In this document: positions 8,558-16,042 of the stretch, piece after piece
Layout: every line of letters begins with the position of its first letter
Numbering within the stretch: position 1 is the stretch's first letter
Source: Isoptericola croceus
Lineage (GTDB): Bacteria > Actinomycetota > Actinomycetes > Actinomycetales > Cellulomonadaceae
NCBI RefSeq assembly: GCF_029382255.1
Contig: NZ_JARLLG010000005.1
Location: 233,338-297,337 of the forward strand
Direction of reading: 5' to 3'
DNA length: 64,000 bases
The notes under the pieces: model-generated
Database searches by the model: none
What the model was told of the DNA's origin: nothing
The model's input: the letters and a program-made list of their open reading frames with translations, nothing else
Program-made: the position numbers and the translations under genes

Positions 8558-9460
8558 ATGAGCACGCCCCCCTACGACCCTCAGTCCCCGGGTCAGCCCA
8601 CCACTCCCCCGAGCCCCTACACCGACTACGGTGCCCCGGCGGCGCCGTACGGGAGCTACACCGGCTCTCCGACGCCCCCTGGCCAGCCTCCGGCCCCGGC
8701 GCCCTACGGCGCACCGCCGCCTCGGCCCGCCTCCGAGAAGCGCGGCCTCGCGATCGCAGCGCTCGTGCTCGGTATCGTCGCCCTGCTCGGCTGCTGGATC
8801 CCCATCCTCAACATCGGCTCGATCCTGCTCGGCCTCGTCGGGATCGTCCTCGGCATCGTCGCGATCGTCCAGGCGGCGCGGGGAACGGCGGGCGGCAAGG
8901 TCATGGCGATCGTCGGCGTGGCGCTGTCCGTGGTGGCCATCGTCCTGTCGATCGTGGTCTCGGTACTGAGCTTTTCGGCGTTGACCGCCTACATCGAGGA
9001 GCAGCCCTCCCTCATCGTGGAGGAGCTCGAGGACGCCGGGCTGGGTCTGGACGACCTCGAGGCGGCGACCTCGAACGCCGGTGGCGAGGTCGGGTTCGAA
9101 GAGACCTACACCTACGACGACGGCTTGGCGATCACCGTCTCGGCCCCGCAGGAGTTCACCCCGGGCGAGTACGCCGTGGGCACCGACGGTGAGGGCACCC
9201 CCGTCCTTTTCGAGATCACCATCGACAACGGCTCCGACACCGCCTACACGCCGGCGCTGCTGTACGCGAGCGTCACCTCCGCCGGTGCCGCGTCCGACCC
9301 CGTGTTCGACATGGACGTCGACTCCTTCCCGAGCTCCGACATCGCGCCGGACAAGTCGCTGACCTTCTCCAGCCCTTTCATGGTCGCGGACGTCGACGAC
9401 GTGCAGATGGAGATCGATCCAGGCTTCATGGAGTACGAGACCCTCACGATCACGAGCTGA
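8558..9460 (+). CDS. Membrane protein with DUF4190 and extracellular DUF4352-like domain, 300 aa
   Basis: Residues 1-60 are Pro/Tyr/Gly-rich and likely cytoplasmic. Residues about 62-145 are DUF4190: RGLAIAALVLGIVALLG, a Gly-Leu-Val-Ile-rich second helix (IVLGIVAIVQAARG) and a third hydrophobic stretch. The remainder, beginning about residue 185 (YTYDDGLAITVSAP), is a beta-rich acidic domain like DUF4352 and should sit outside the cell. AAGGA lies 9 nt before the ATG. It ends 21 nt before a strong bidirectional terminator. Function unknown; such proteins are thought to be envelope-associated. Confidence 0.78.
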   Translation: MSTPPYDPQSPGQPTTPPSPYTDYGAPAAPYGSYTGSPTPPGQPPAPAPYGAPPPRPASEKRGLAIAALVLGIVALLGCWIPILNIGSILLGLVGIVLGIVAIVQAARGTAGGKVMAIVGVALSVVAIVLSIVVSVLSFSALTAYIEEQPSLIVEELEDAGLGLDDLEAATSNAGGEVGFEETYTYDDGLAITVSAPQEFTPGEYAVGTDGEGTPVLFEITIDNGSDTAYTPALLYASVTSAGAASDPVFDMDVDSFPSSDIAPDKSLTFSSPFMVADVDDVQMEIDPGFMEYETLTITS

Positions 9461-9481
9461 CCGAGGCGGTCGCACCAGCAC

Positions 9482-9518
9482 AGGACGCCCTCGCCGAACG
9501 ACTCGGCGAGGGCGTCCT
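9482..9518. terminator. Bidirectional terminator hairpin, perfect 16-bp stem
   Basis: Bases 9482-9497 and 9503-9518 are exact reverse complements around a 5-base loop (ACGAC). The hairpin sits between the convergent DUF4190 gene (stop at 9460) and the methyltransferase gene (stop at 9535), 16-21 nt from each stop. There is no U-tract, as is common for actinobacterial terminators. Confidence 0.8.
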
Positions 9519-9534
9519 ACGACGTGCGAGGGCG

Positions 9535-10503
9535 TCAGGCCCGGGCCAGCACCTCGCCGTGCAGGATGGCGAACCAGCCGTCCGGCGAGTGCGCCCAGGT
9601 GAGCCAGTCCTGCGCGAGCTGTTCGAGGGCCACGTCGTCGGCCAGGTTGGACTCGATGGCCTGTCGCGCAAAGTTCGACTCCACGCAGCGTTCCGCCCAG
9701 AGCTGCCCCCACCACTCGCGGTCGGTCGGCGTGGCGTAGCACCACGACGACGCGCTCGGGACGGCGCCGACGACGTCGAACCCGGCGTCGAGCACCCAGG
9801 AGAAGAGTCGACGGCCGGCGTCGGGCTCGAACCCGTAGGCGTGCGTGACCTCGTGGTAGAGCGTGTTCCACTCGGTCAGACCGGCGGACTCGGGGTACCA
9901 GGCCATGGCGGCGTAGTCGGCGTCCCGCACGGCGACGAGCCCGCCGGGCACGGCGACGCGCTTCATCTCCCGCAGCGCGGCGACCGGGTCCGACAGGTGC
10001 TGCAGGAGCTGGTGGGCGTAGACCAGGTCGAAGGTGTCGTCGTCGAAGGGGAGCTCGTAGGCGTTGGCCTGCTGGAAGCGGACGTTGTCCGCGCCGATCG
10101 CCGCGGCGTGCGAGCGTGCCGCTTCGAGCACCGTCTCGGAGGCGTCGACGCCCACCACGTCACCGCCCGCGACGATGCGAGCGAGGTCGGTCGTCACGGT
10201 GCCCGGCCCGCAGCCGACGTCGAGCACGTGCATGTCGTCGCGCAGGTGGGGCAGCAGGAACCCGGCGGAGTTCTGGGCCGTGCGCGCCCGGTGAGCGCGC
10301 AGCACGGACTCGTGGTGACCGTGCGTGTACGACTCGGACTCCTGGCTCGGCACCGTCTGGTGGGTGCTCGGGGCCTCGATCGCGTCGGAGAGCGCCGCAC
10401 CGTGCGGCTCGTCGGAGGCGCTCCCGTTCGGCCCGTCGGCCGGGCTGCCGAAGCTCGGCGCCTCCGGGAACTCGGGCTCGGACTCCATCGACAGATCGCT
10501 CAT
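9535..10503 (-). CDS. Class I SAM-dependent methyltransferase, 322 aa
   Basis: The first ~65 residues are acidic, Pro/Ser-rich and probably disordered. The Methyltransf_11 core follows: MHVLDVGCGPGTVTTDLA (motif I, about residues 92-109), GVDASETVLEAA, FDLVYAHQLLQHLSDP (motif IV) and VPGGLVAVRDADY. The C-terminal part has several Trp and may shape the substrate site. It resembles UbiE/demethylmenaquinone-type enzymes, but the quinone pathway is not near. ATG 10503 was chosen over an upstream GTG because TAGGTT lies 6 nt before it, the leaderless spacing used repeatedly here. Confidence 0.84.
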   Translation of the reverse strand: MSDLSMESEPEFPEAPSFGSPADGPNGSASDEPHGAALSDAIEAPSTHQTVPSQESESYTHGHHESVLRAHRARTAQNSAGFLLPHLRDDMHVLDVGCGPGTVTTDLARIVAGGDVVGVDASETVLEAARSHAAAIGADNVRFQQANAYELPFDDDTFDLVYAHQLLQHLSDPVAALREMKRVAVPGGLVAVRDADYAAMAWYPESAGLTEWNTLYHEVTHAYGFEPDAGRRLFSWVLDAGFDVVGAVPSASSWCYATPTDREWWGQLWAERCVESNFARQAIESNLADDVALEQLAQDWLTWAHSPDGWFAILHGEVLARA

Positions 10504-10577
10504 GGGCACAACCTAGTGAACACGCCGCGCCGGGACATCCTGTGCTCACGAGACGGACGCTGCGGGATCATCGGCGC

Positions 10578-11711
10578 ATGACCTCCGACGACGGCGCTCC
10601 AGGTCCGGGCGGACCGGCAGCGGCCCGCAGGTTCGCACGGCCCCTGCGGCGAGCCGGCTCGCGCCTGCGTGGCGGTCCTGGCCGGGTGGTAGGCCTCGAC
10701 GTCGCGCGCGGCCTGGCCGTGCTCGGCATGTTCACCGCTCACGTCGGCGTGGCCGAGGGCCCGACGGCGTGGCTCGAGGTGGCGGACGGCCGCTCGTCGA
10801 TCCTGTTCGCCCTCGTGGCGGGCGTCTCCCTCGCCGTCGTCACCGGCGGGTCGCACCCCGTGACCGGTGACGCCCTGGTGCACGCCCGCGCGCGCCTCCT
10901 CGTGAGGGCGGTGCTGCTCCTCGCCCTGGTGGGCCTCCTCGACCTGCTCGGCACCCGCGTGCTGCTCATCCTGGGCTTCTACGCCGCCTACTTCGTCCTG
11001 GCGCTGCCGTTCCTGCGCTGGGGCCCGCGCCGCCTGACCCTCGCCGCCGTCGTCGTCGCCGTCGTCGGCCCCCCGATCGCCTACTGGGGCCCACAGCTGC
11101 TGGCGAGCTCCGGCCTGCGGCCGCCGCGCGACGGTTCCGGGGCGCTGACCGACTTCCTGCTGACAGGGCACTACCCGGCCGTGGTGTGGATGGCCTACGT
11201 CTTCGCCGGCATGGCGATCGGGCGGTGCGACCTGCGCTCGCGCAGGCTCCAGGGCTGGCTGGTACGCGGCGGGCTGGCGGCCACGGCCGTCGGCTACCTG
11301 GCCTCGTCCTGGCTGCTGGACCGGCTCGACCAGCAGTCGGCGGCCTGGGCGCTCGCCCGGTCCGGACCGCACGACGACACGTTCTTCGAGGTGCTCGGTT
11401 CGGGCGGCTTCGCCCTGACGGTGCTGGCGCTCTGCCTGTACGCCGGACGCCTCGGCGCGATCGTGCTCGCCCCGCTGGCCGCCGTCGGCTCCATGGCGCT
11501 CACCGTCTACTCGCTGCAGATCGTGGCGATCTGGCGGTGGGACCTGGTCGGCTCGACGACGAACGGCCCGCTGGCGGTGATGATCCTCGTGACGCTCGTC
11601 GCCGCGACGGCGTGGCGGGCACTCCTCGGACGCGGGCCCCTCGAGCGGGCGATCGGCGGGGCCGCGCTGCGCGCCGCGCCGCGGCCGGCGGCCGACCGAC
11701 CGGCCGCCTGA
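10578..11711 (+). CDS. HGSNAT-like membrane acyltransferase, 377 aa
   Basis: After a ~40-residue basic, disordered N-terminus the heparan-alpha-glucosaminide N-acetyltransferase catalytic-domain motif appears: VVGLDVARGLAVLGMFTAHV, then DGRSSILFALVAGVSLAVV. About ten membrane helices follow, with TVYSLQIVAIW near the C-terminus. Bacterial relatives (PF07786, DUF418-like) are thought to move acyl groups across the membrane to surface sugars; the acceptor is unknown. It starts 75 bp from the divergent methyltransferase. The C-terminus is a short Arg/Ala/Pro tail. Confidence 0.78.
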   Translation: MTSDDGAPGPGGPAAARRFARPLRRAGSRLRGGPGRVVGLDVARGLAVLGMFTAHVGVAEGPTAWLEVADGRSSILFALVAGVSLAVVTGGSHPVTGDALVHARARLLVRAVLLLALVGLLDLLGTRVLLILGFYAAYFVLALPFLRWGPRRLTLAAVVVAVVGPPIAYWGPQLLASSGLRPPRDGSGALTDFLLTGHYPAVVWMAYVFAGMAIGRCDLRSRRLQGWLVRGGLAATAVGYLASSWLLDRLDQQSAAWALARSGPHDDTFFEVLGSGGFALTVLALCLYAGRLGAIVLAPLAAVGSMALTVYSLQIVAIWRWDLVGSTTNGPLAVMILVTLVAATAWRALLGRGPLERAIGGAALRAAPRPAADRPAA

Positions 11712-11729
11712 GACCCTCGGCGTGGCGCG

Positions 11730-12569
11730 TCAGATGCTCACGTCGCCGCGCACCGTCGTGACCGTGGCCCCGCCGACCCAGACCGTGCCGTCGTGCGCAC
11801 GACGCACGTGCACCCGTCCTCTCCGGCCGATCGCGGTGCCCTGCGAGGCGACGTACTCCCCGGGCAGCACCGATCCGGCGAGCCACTCGCCCACCCCCGC
11901 GTTCAGCGAACCGGTGACGGGGTCCTCCGGTACGCCGAGGCCCGGGACGAACCCGCGCACCTCGACGTCGGCATCACCGGCACCCGGGGCGTGGGCGCCG
12001 ACGGCACCGATGTCCAGGCCGTCGAACGCACCGAAGTCGGGCTCCAGCGCCAGGACGGCGGCGGCGTCCGCGAGGCGCACCGCGACCCAGCCGGGGCCGT
12101 TGTCCACCCACGCCGCGTCGACGACGTCATCGCGCGCGATGCGCAACGCTCGCGTGATGCGGTCGAGGTCGTCTGCGGACACCGGGCCGGAGCGGCGCAG
12201 CGGAGGCCCGGCGAACGCCAGGCGGTCGGCCGAGCGGTCCACCGGCACCAGGCCGACGCCGCACTCCTGCACGACGACGTCGTCCGACCGAGGGGTGCCC
12301 CCGGCCTCCAGCCAGGCGTGCGCGGTACCCAGCGTCGGGTGCCCGGCGAAGGGCAGCTCACCGCCGGGCGTCCAGATCCGCACCCGGTAGTCGGCGCCCG
12401 GGTCCGCCGGGCGCGCCAGGAACGTGGTCTCCGACAGGTTGGTCCACCGGGCGAAGGAGGCCATCTGCTCGTCGGTGAGGTCGTCGGCGTCGTGCACGAC
12501 CGCGACGGGGTTGCCGGTCAGGGGCCCGGAGCCGAACACGTCCACCTGGCTGAACCGGAGAGCTGTCAT
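11730..12569 (-). CDS. PhzF family isomerase/epimerase, 279 aa
   Basis: The PhzF/DapF-like two-lobed fold is indicated by QVDVFGSGPLTGNPVAVV at the start, the active-site glutamate segment NLSETTFLARP (about residues 44-54), GGELPFAGHPTLGTAH, and EDPVTGSLNAGVGEWL near residue 215. Members isomerise small acids; apart from phenazine producers most have unknown substrates, and no phenazine genes are present here. TAGGGT lies 6 nt before the ATG on the minus strand with no SD, so a leaderless mRNA is likely. It converges with the acyltransferase gene 18 nt away. Confidence 0.92.
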   Translation of the reverse strand: MTALRFSQVDVFGSGPLTGNPVAVVHDADDLTDEQMASFARWTNLSETTFLARPADPGADYRVRIWTPGGELPFAGHPTLGTAHAWLEAGGTPRSDDVVVQECGVGLVPVDRSADRLAFAGPPLRRSGPVSADDLDRITRALRIARDDVVDAAWVDNGPGWVAVRLADAAAVLALEPDFGAFDGLDIGAVGAHAPGAGDADVEVRGFVPGLGVPEDPVTGSLNAGVGEWLAGSVLPGEYVASQGTAIGRRGRVHVRRAHDGTVWVGGATVTTVRGDVSI

Positions 12570-12597
12570 GCCGGCACCCTAGCGGCATGCGTCCCGG

Positions 12598-12765
12598 TCA
12601 GCCGGCGTAGCGGAGCAGCATCCAGAACATGGCGGACAGACCGACGAGCAGACCGACGGCGGGGCCGTGCTGCTGGATCCAGGTGTCCTGGGGCACGTGG
12701 GGCGTGGGCTTGACGCCGTCCTGCTCCGGATCGAGGTCAGACTGCGTTCCGATGGTGGCCATCAT
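12598..12765 (-). CDS. Small membrane protein, 55 aa
   Basis: A strong SD (GGGAGG) lies 5 nt before the ATG at 12765, and the frame runs 55 residues to TGA at 12598. The first 30 residues are polar (DLDPEQDGVKPTPHVPQDTW), and residues about 35-53 form one membrane helix (PAVGLLVGLSAMFWMLLRYA). It is divergent from the glycosylase-annotated gene at 12817. I do not recognise a family. The SD, start and hydrophobic pattern make a real gene likely. Confidence 0.66.
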   Translation of the reverse strand: MMATIGTQSDLDPEQDGVKPTPHVPQDTWIQQHGPAVGLLVGLSAMFWMLLRYAG

Positions 12766-12816
12766 CACCACCTCCCGTCCCCTCGATCATACGCCGCAGC
12801 CACCTACCCTGGCAGG

Positions 12817-13761
12817 GTGACGACCCCTGTGCCCGACCTCGCCGACGCGCCTCGCCGCGCGCCGCGGGCCGTCGTCGTGCGCGACGCACCGGACCGGGCC
12901 ACCGCGCACGCCGCACGCGCCGACCGGCTGACCGCCGTCTGGCGCGCCGCCCGCGAGCACGGCACGAAGCACGCGATCGAGGACTTCCTGTTCACCTACT
13001 ACCCGACACGACCCGGGGTGCTGCGCCGCTGGCACGCCGGGGCCGGCGCGGCGGTCTCCGCGCCCCTCGAGGACGAGCGGCACGGCTGGCGCTGGTACCG
13101 CAGCACGACCCTGCCCGACGGCGAGGCCGGCGTGACGCTCGACACGCCCGCGTTCCTCGCGGACCGCGGCGACGCCGTGCGCCACGTCCGCGCGCTGGTC
13201 GGGGCGACGGCGGCCCGGCCGGGGTCGTTCGGGTGCTTCGGCCTGCACGAGTGGGCCATGGTGTACCGGGACGCCGCCACCGGACGCGACCACCGGCACC
13301 CGCTGCCCCTGCGGCTCGGTCACGACGGGACGGACGCCGTGGTCGAGTCCCACCGCATCGGCTGCTCCCACTTCGACGCCTACCGGTTCTTCACGCCCGA
13401 GGCCCGCGAGGCCAACGAGCTGCGACCCACCCGCGAGCGCCAGGTCGCGATGGAGCAGCCGGGCTGCCTGCACGCGAACATGGACCTGTTCAAGTGGGCG
13501 CTGAAGCTGGGGCCTGCCGTGCCCGGCGATCTGCTGCTCGACGCCTTCGAGCTGGCGCGCGACATCCGCTACACCGACATGGCGGCGTCGCCGTACGACG
13601 TCTCGACCTACGGTGTCGAGGCGGTGGCGATCGAGACACCGGAGGGCAAGGCGGAGTACGTGCGGCGCCAGCGCGGGTTCGCCGGACGAGCGAACGTCCT
13701 GCGACGTCGACTGATCGGTGTCTGCGACGCACTGCTGGTCCGGTCATCGATCAAGGGCTGA
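12817..13761 (+). CDS. Actinobacterial protein usually annotated 3-methyladenine DNA glycosylase, 314 aa
   Basis: I recognise the family from conserved blocks (HAIEDFLFTYYPTRPGVLRRWH, here residues ~50-71; FGCFGLHEWAMVY; QPGCLHANMDLFKWAL; DIRYTDMAASPYD), which public annotation often labels 3-methyladenine DNA glycosylase. I see no helix-hairpin-helix or other alkyl-base glycosylase motif, so the enzymatic name is unproven. TACCCT lies 6 nt before the GTG, suggesting a leaderless mRNA. The last ten residues (VRSSIKG) differ from the second copy of the 3' end at 14452-14712, which ends VLDD. That hints that this C-terminus was altered by a rearrangement. Confidence 0.7.
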   Translation: MTTPVPDLADAPRRAPRAVVVRDAPDRATAHAARADRLTAVWRAAREHGTKHAIEDFLFTYYPTRPGVLRRWHAGAGAAVSAPLEDERHGWRWYRSTTLPDGEAGVTLDTPAFLADRGDAVRHVRALVGATAARPGSFGCFGLHEWAMVYRDAATGRDHRHPLPLRLGHDGTDAVVESHRIGCSHFDAYRFFTPEAREANELRPTRERQVAMEQPGCLHANMDLFKWALKLGPAVPGDLLLDAFELARDIRYTDMAASPYDVSTYGVEAVAIETPEGKAEYVRRQRGFAGRANVLRRRLIGVCDALLVRSSIKG

Positions 13762-13897
13762 TCGCAGCGCGTCAGCCGCGTCCCACTGCACGTCGTCTTC
13801 TTCGAAGCCGGTAGGCAACGAACGGGCACCAGTGAGATGGCCGGGCCGCTCGCGTGCCGGCCAGAAAGTCTCTCAGCCGTTCCGGCAGGATGTCCGC

Positions 13898-14446
13898 ATG
13901 ACGGTGGAGGCGATGACGAGCGGTGACTGGTATCAGGACAGCCCGGAGCTCACCCGGTTGCGGCATTGGTGCGCAAGGACACTGGATCGGCTGCGTCAGG
14001 TGGCCATCGCCGACCGGAGCCGCCGTGACGACATCCTCCGTGAGCTGCTCGGTAGCATTGGCGAACGGGCCGAGGTCGTGCCGACCTTCCGGTGCAGCTA
14101 CGGGTTCAACATCACGATCGGCGCGGACGCATTCGTGAACGCCGATGCTTTCTTCATGGACGACGCCCCGATCGTCGTCGGCCCGAATGCTCGCCTCGGG
14201 CCTTCGGTGCAACTCATGACGGCGTTGCACCCGGTCGACGATCACGAGATGCGACGCGCCGGCTGGGAGCGTGCCCTCGGCATCGAGATCGGTGAGAACG
14301 CCTGGCTCGGGGCAGGCGTGATCGTAGGGCCGGGGGTTCACATCGGCAAGAACACCGTCGTCGGCGCAGGCAGCGTCGTCCTCAAAGATCTGCCCGCGCA
14401 GGTCGTAGCCGCTGGAAGCCCCGCCACGGTCATCCGTCGAACCTGA
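13898..14446 (+). CDS. Maltose/sugar O-acetyltransferase family protein, 182 aa
   Basis: The N-terminus is the Mac domain of sugar acetyltransferases (MTSGDWYQDSPELTRLRHWC, residues ~6-25). A left-handed beta-helix of hexapeptide repeats follows, with the MaaA/NodL-type active-site region (NADAFFMDDAPIVVGPNARL, LMTALHPVDDHEMR). It ends with the typical GAGSVVLKDLP and GSPATVIRR. It transfers acetyl from acetyl-CoA to sugars. GGCAGGA precedes the ATG by 7 nt. Codon use is less GC-biased than neighbours (TTG, CAT, AGG, ACA near the start), and it lies exactly between two copies of the glycosylase-family 3' end, so it may be acquired. Confidence 0.87.
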   Translation: MTVEAMTSGDWYQDSPELTRLRHWCARTLDRLRQVAIADRSRRDDILRELLGSIGERAEVVPTFRCSYGFNITIGADAFVNADAFFMDDAPIVVGPNARLGPSVQLMTALHPVDDHEMRRAGWERALGIEIGENAWLGAGVIVGPGVHIGKNTVVGAGSVVLKDLPAQVVAAGSPATVIRRT

Positions 14447-14451
14447 CCCGA

Positions 14452-14712
14452 GCGTTCCGACTCTCCCAGGAGCTGGGGCCCGCGGTCCCCGGCGATCTGC
14501 TGCTCGACACGTTCGAGCTGGCGCGCGACATCCGCTACACCGATATGGCGGCCTCCCCGTACGACGTCTCGGCCTACGGAATCGCGCCGGTCGCCATCGA
14601 AACTCCCGACGGCAAGGCCGAGTACGTGCGGCGACAGCGTGACTACGCCCAGCGATCGAACGTCCTGCGGCACCGGCTGGCCGAGGTCTGCGACCAGGTG
14701 CTCGACGACTGA
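14452..14712 (+). pseudogene. 3'-end remnant of a second glycosylase-family gene
   Basis: From about 14452 to the TGA at 14710-14712 an open frame of 86 codons reads LGPAVPGDLLLD, ELARDIRYTDMAASPYDVS and GKAEYVRRQR, without a start codon. By eye 62 of 77 residues match the C-terminus of the gene at 12817-13761, and long exact DNA runs are shared. The first ~230 codons are missing. It directly follows the acetyltransferase stop. It is either the displaced original 3' end of that gene, or a fragment brought in with the acetyltransferase by homologous recombination. Confidence 0.85.
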
Positions 14713-14742
14713 GGTCGCGGACCCCGGCCTCGCCGGTCGCGG

Positions 14743-15348
14743 TCACAGACCCACGGAGTCCGCTCCGTGCTCGGCCTGCTTCGTCGTGAACCCCTCAAAC
14801 TCCAGCTGGTCGACGAGTCCGGAACGAGAGAACGCGGAGTAGTCCATATAGGACTCGGCACTCAGCGCGGCCTGCTCCATCCAGTCCACCTCCACGGCGT
14901 TCACGCCGTGCTCGGCCTGCTTCGTCGTGAACCCCTCGAATTCCAGCTGCTCGACGAGCCCCGACTTCGAGAACGCAGAGTGGTCCAGGTAGGACTCGGC
15001 GCTCAGCGCGGCCTGGTCCTTCCAGCTCACCTCCAGGGCGTTCACGGCGTACTTGGCGTCCTTCGTCGAGAAACCTTCGAACTCCAGCTGCTCGACGAGC
15101 CCCGACTTCGAGAACGCGGAGTAGTCCAGGTAGGACTTGGCGCTCTCGCGCGCATTCGACTGCGAGACGCTTTCAACGGGCTCGTCAGCCTCCTCCTCGG
15201 CCTCCGCTTCGGCCGGCTCCTCCTCGGCGCTTTCCTCGGTGACGGTCGTCGCGGCGGCCGGCTGATCCTCCTCAGGCAGCGTGCAGGCCGCCAGGCCTGC
15301 AGCCAGAAGGCTCGCCACGAGGGCACCGGTCAGTCTTGTGTTGCGCAT
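14743..15348 (-). CDS. Ltp family lipoprotein with three tandem repeats, 201 aa
   Basis: The ATG has GGGGAG 6 nt upstream. Residues 1-23 are a lipoprotein signal ending in lipobox LAAC, so the protein should be anchored outside the membrane. An acidic Glu/Ala/Pro linker (residues ~25-65) leads to three near-identical ~47-residue Ltp (PF07553) units, each with YLDYSAFSKSGLVEQLEFEG or a variant. The third stops early (HGADSVGL). Ltp domains are known from a streptococcal phage lipoprotein that blocks DNA entry of competing phages; in chromosomes the role is unknown. Repeats are well conserved at DNA level, suggesting recent duplication. Confidence 0.87.
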   Translation of the reverse strand: MRNTRLTGALVASLLAAGLAACTLPEEDQPAAATTVTEESAEEEPAEAEAEEEADEPVESVSQSNARESAKSYLDYSAFSKSGLVEQLEFEGFSTKDAKYAVNALEVSWKDQAALSAESYLDHSAFSKSGLVEQLEFEGFTTKQAEHGVNAVEVDWMEQAALSAESYMDYSAFSRSGLVDQLEFEGFTTKQAEHGADSVGL

Positions 15349-15466
15349 GAGAACTCCCCACCAGATGACGCTGTCCCTTCCATCTGACACCTGGTCCGGC
15401 CCGCACGACGGCCGGCCTGGAAGTTTCACCCGCTCCGACGTGACGTCGCAGACCGGGCGGGCAGGA

Positions 15467-16003
15467 TCACCCCGCGGCGCGGCGCGCGCGGTGGGCTGCC
15501 TGGGCGTTGCGGTTGGTGCAGGTGGCCGAGCAGTAGCGGCGCGACCGGTTGCGTGACAGGTCGAGCACGACGCCGGAGCAGTCGGCGTCGGCGCAGACGC
15601 CCAGCCGGGAGTGCTCGTCGACGCGGACCACGTCGATCATGGCCATCGCCGTCTCGGCGAGGATGCGGTCGGCCAGCGGGGCGCCGTCGTCCACCGCGTG
15701 CAGGTGCCAGTCCTCGTGCTCGTGGCGCACCAGGCGGGGCACGGCGCCGACCTCGGCCAGCATCGTGTTGACGATCCCGGCGACGTCGTCGCGGTCCGCG
15801 AGGAGCAGCTCCCGCAGCCGCGGTGCGAGGTCCAGCACCGCGGCGTGCTCGTCGGCGGTGCGGTCGTGGCGTCCGGTGTACCCGTGGCGGTGGAAGAACG
15901 CGTCGAGCTCGGGGACCGTCGTGAGAGTGACAGGCGGCTCGACGGCGTTGACGAGCTCGACCGCCGATTGCAGCGCCCCCGCCGTGTCATGAGTAAAAGA
16001 CAT
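15467..16003 (-). CDS. CGNR zinc finger (ABATE domain) regulator, 178 aa
   Basis: Residues 1-130 are the ABATE-type domain (ELVNAVEPPVTLTT, then AVLDLAPRLRELLL and DWHLHAVDDGAPLADRI). The C-terminus holds the CGNR treble-clef zinc site: cysteines in LGVCADADCSGVVLDLSRN and RRYCSATCTNRNAQAAHR (the CGNR is CTNR here). Such proteins are putative DNA-binding regulators. It is divergent from the EamA transporter, with only 39 bp between start codons, and its TAATGT -10 box lies 6 nt before its ATG. The two genes are therefore probably co-regulated from one overlapping site. Confidence 0.88.
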   Translation of the reverse strand: MSFTHDTAGALQSAVELVNAVEPPVTLTTVPELDAFFHRHGYTGRHDRTADEHAAVLDLAPRLRELLLADRDDVAGIVNTMLAEVGAVPRLVRHEHEDWHLHAVDDGAPLADRILAETAMAMIDVVRVDEHSRLGVCADADCSGVVLDLSRNRSRRYCSATCTNRNAQAAHRARRAAG

Positions 16004-16004
16004 G

Positions 16005-16034
16005 TTGACACATTATCAAGGATGGCCGTAGCGT
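16005..16034 (+). promoter_or_regulatory. Overlapping divergent promoters for EamA and CGNR genes
   Basis: On the plus strand TTGACA (16005-16010), an 18-bp spacer and TAGCGT (16029-16034) lie 8 nt before the EamA ATG. On the minus strand TAATGT (16015-16010) lies 6 nt before the CGNR ATG. The -35 box of one overlaps the -10 box of the other, so a protein bound here would affect both. TTGA-N7-TCAA within it is a possible dyad for the CGNR protein. Confidence 0.65.
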
Positions 16035-16042
16035 CATGAGCC

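Noticed and set aside
12817-13761. Calling this a proven 3-methyladenine DNA glycosylase.
   Set aside because: The family label comes from annotation habit; I see no glycosylase catalytic motif.
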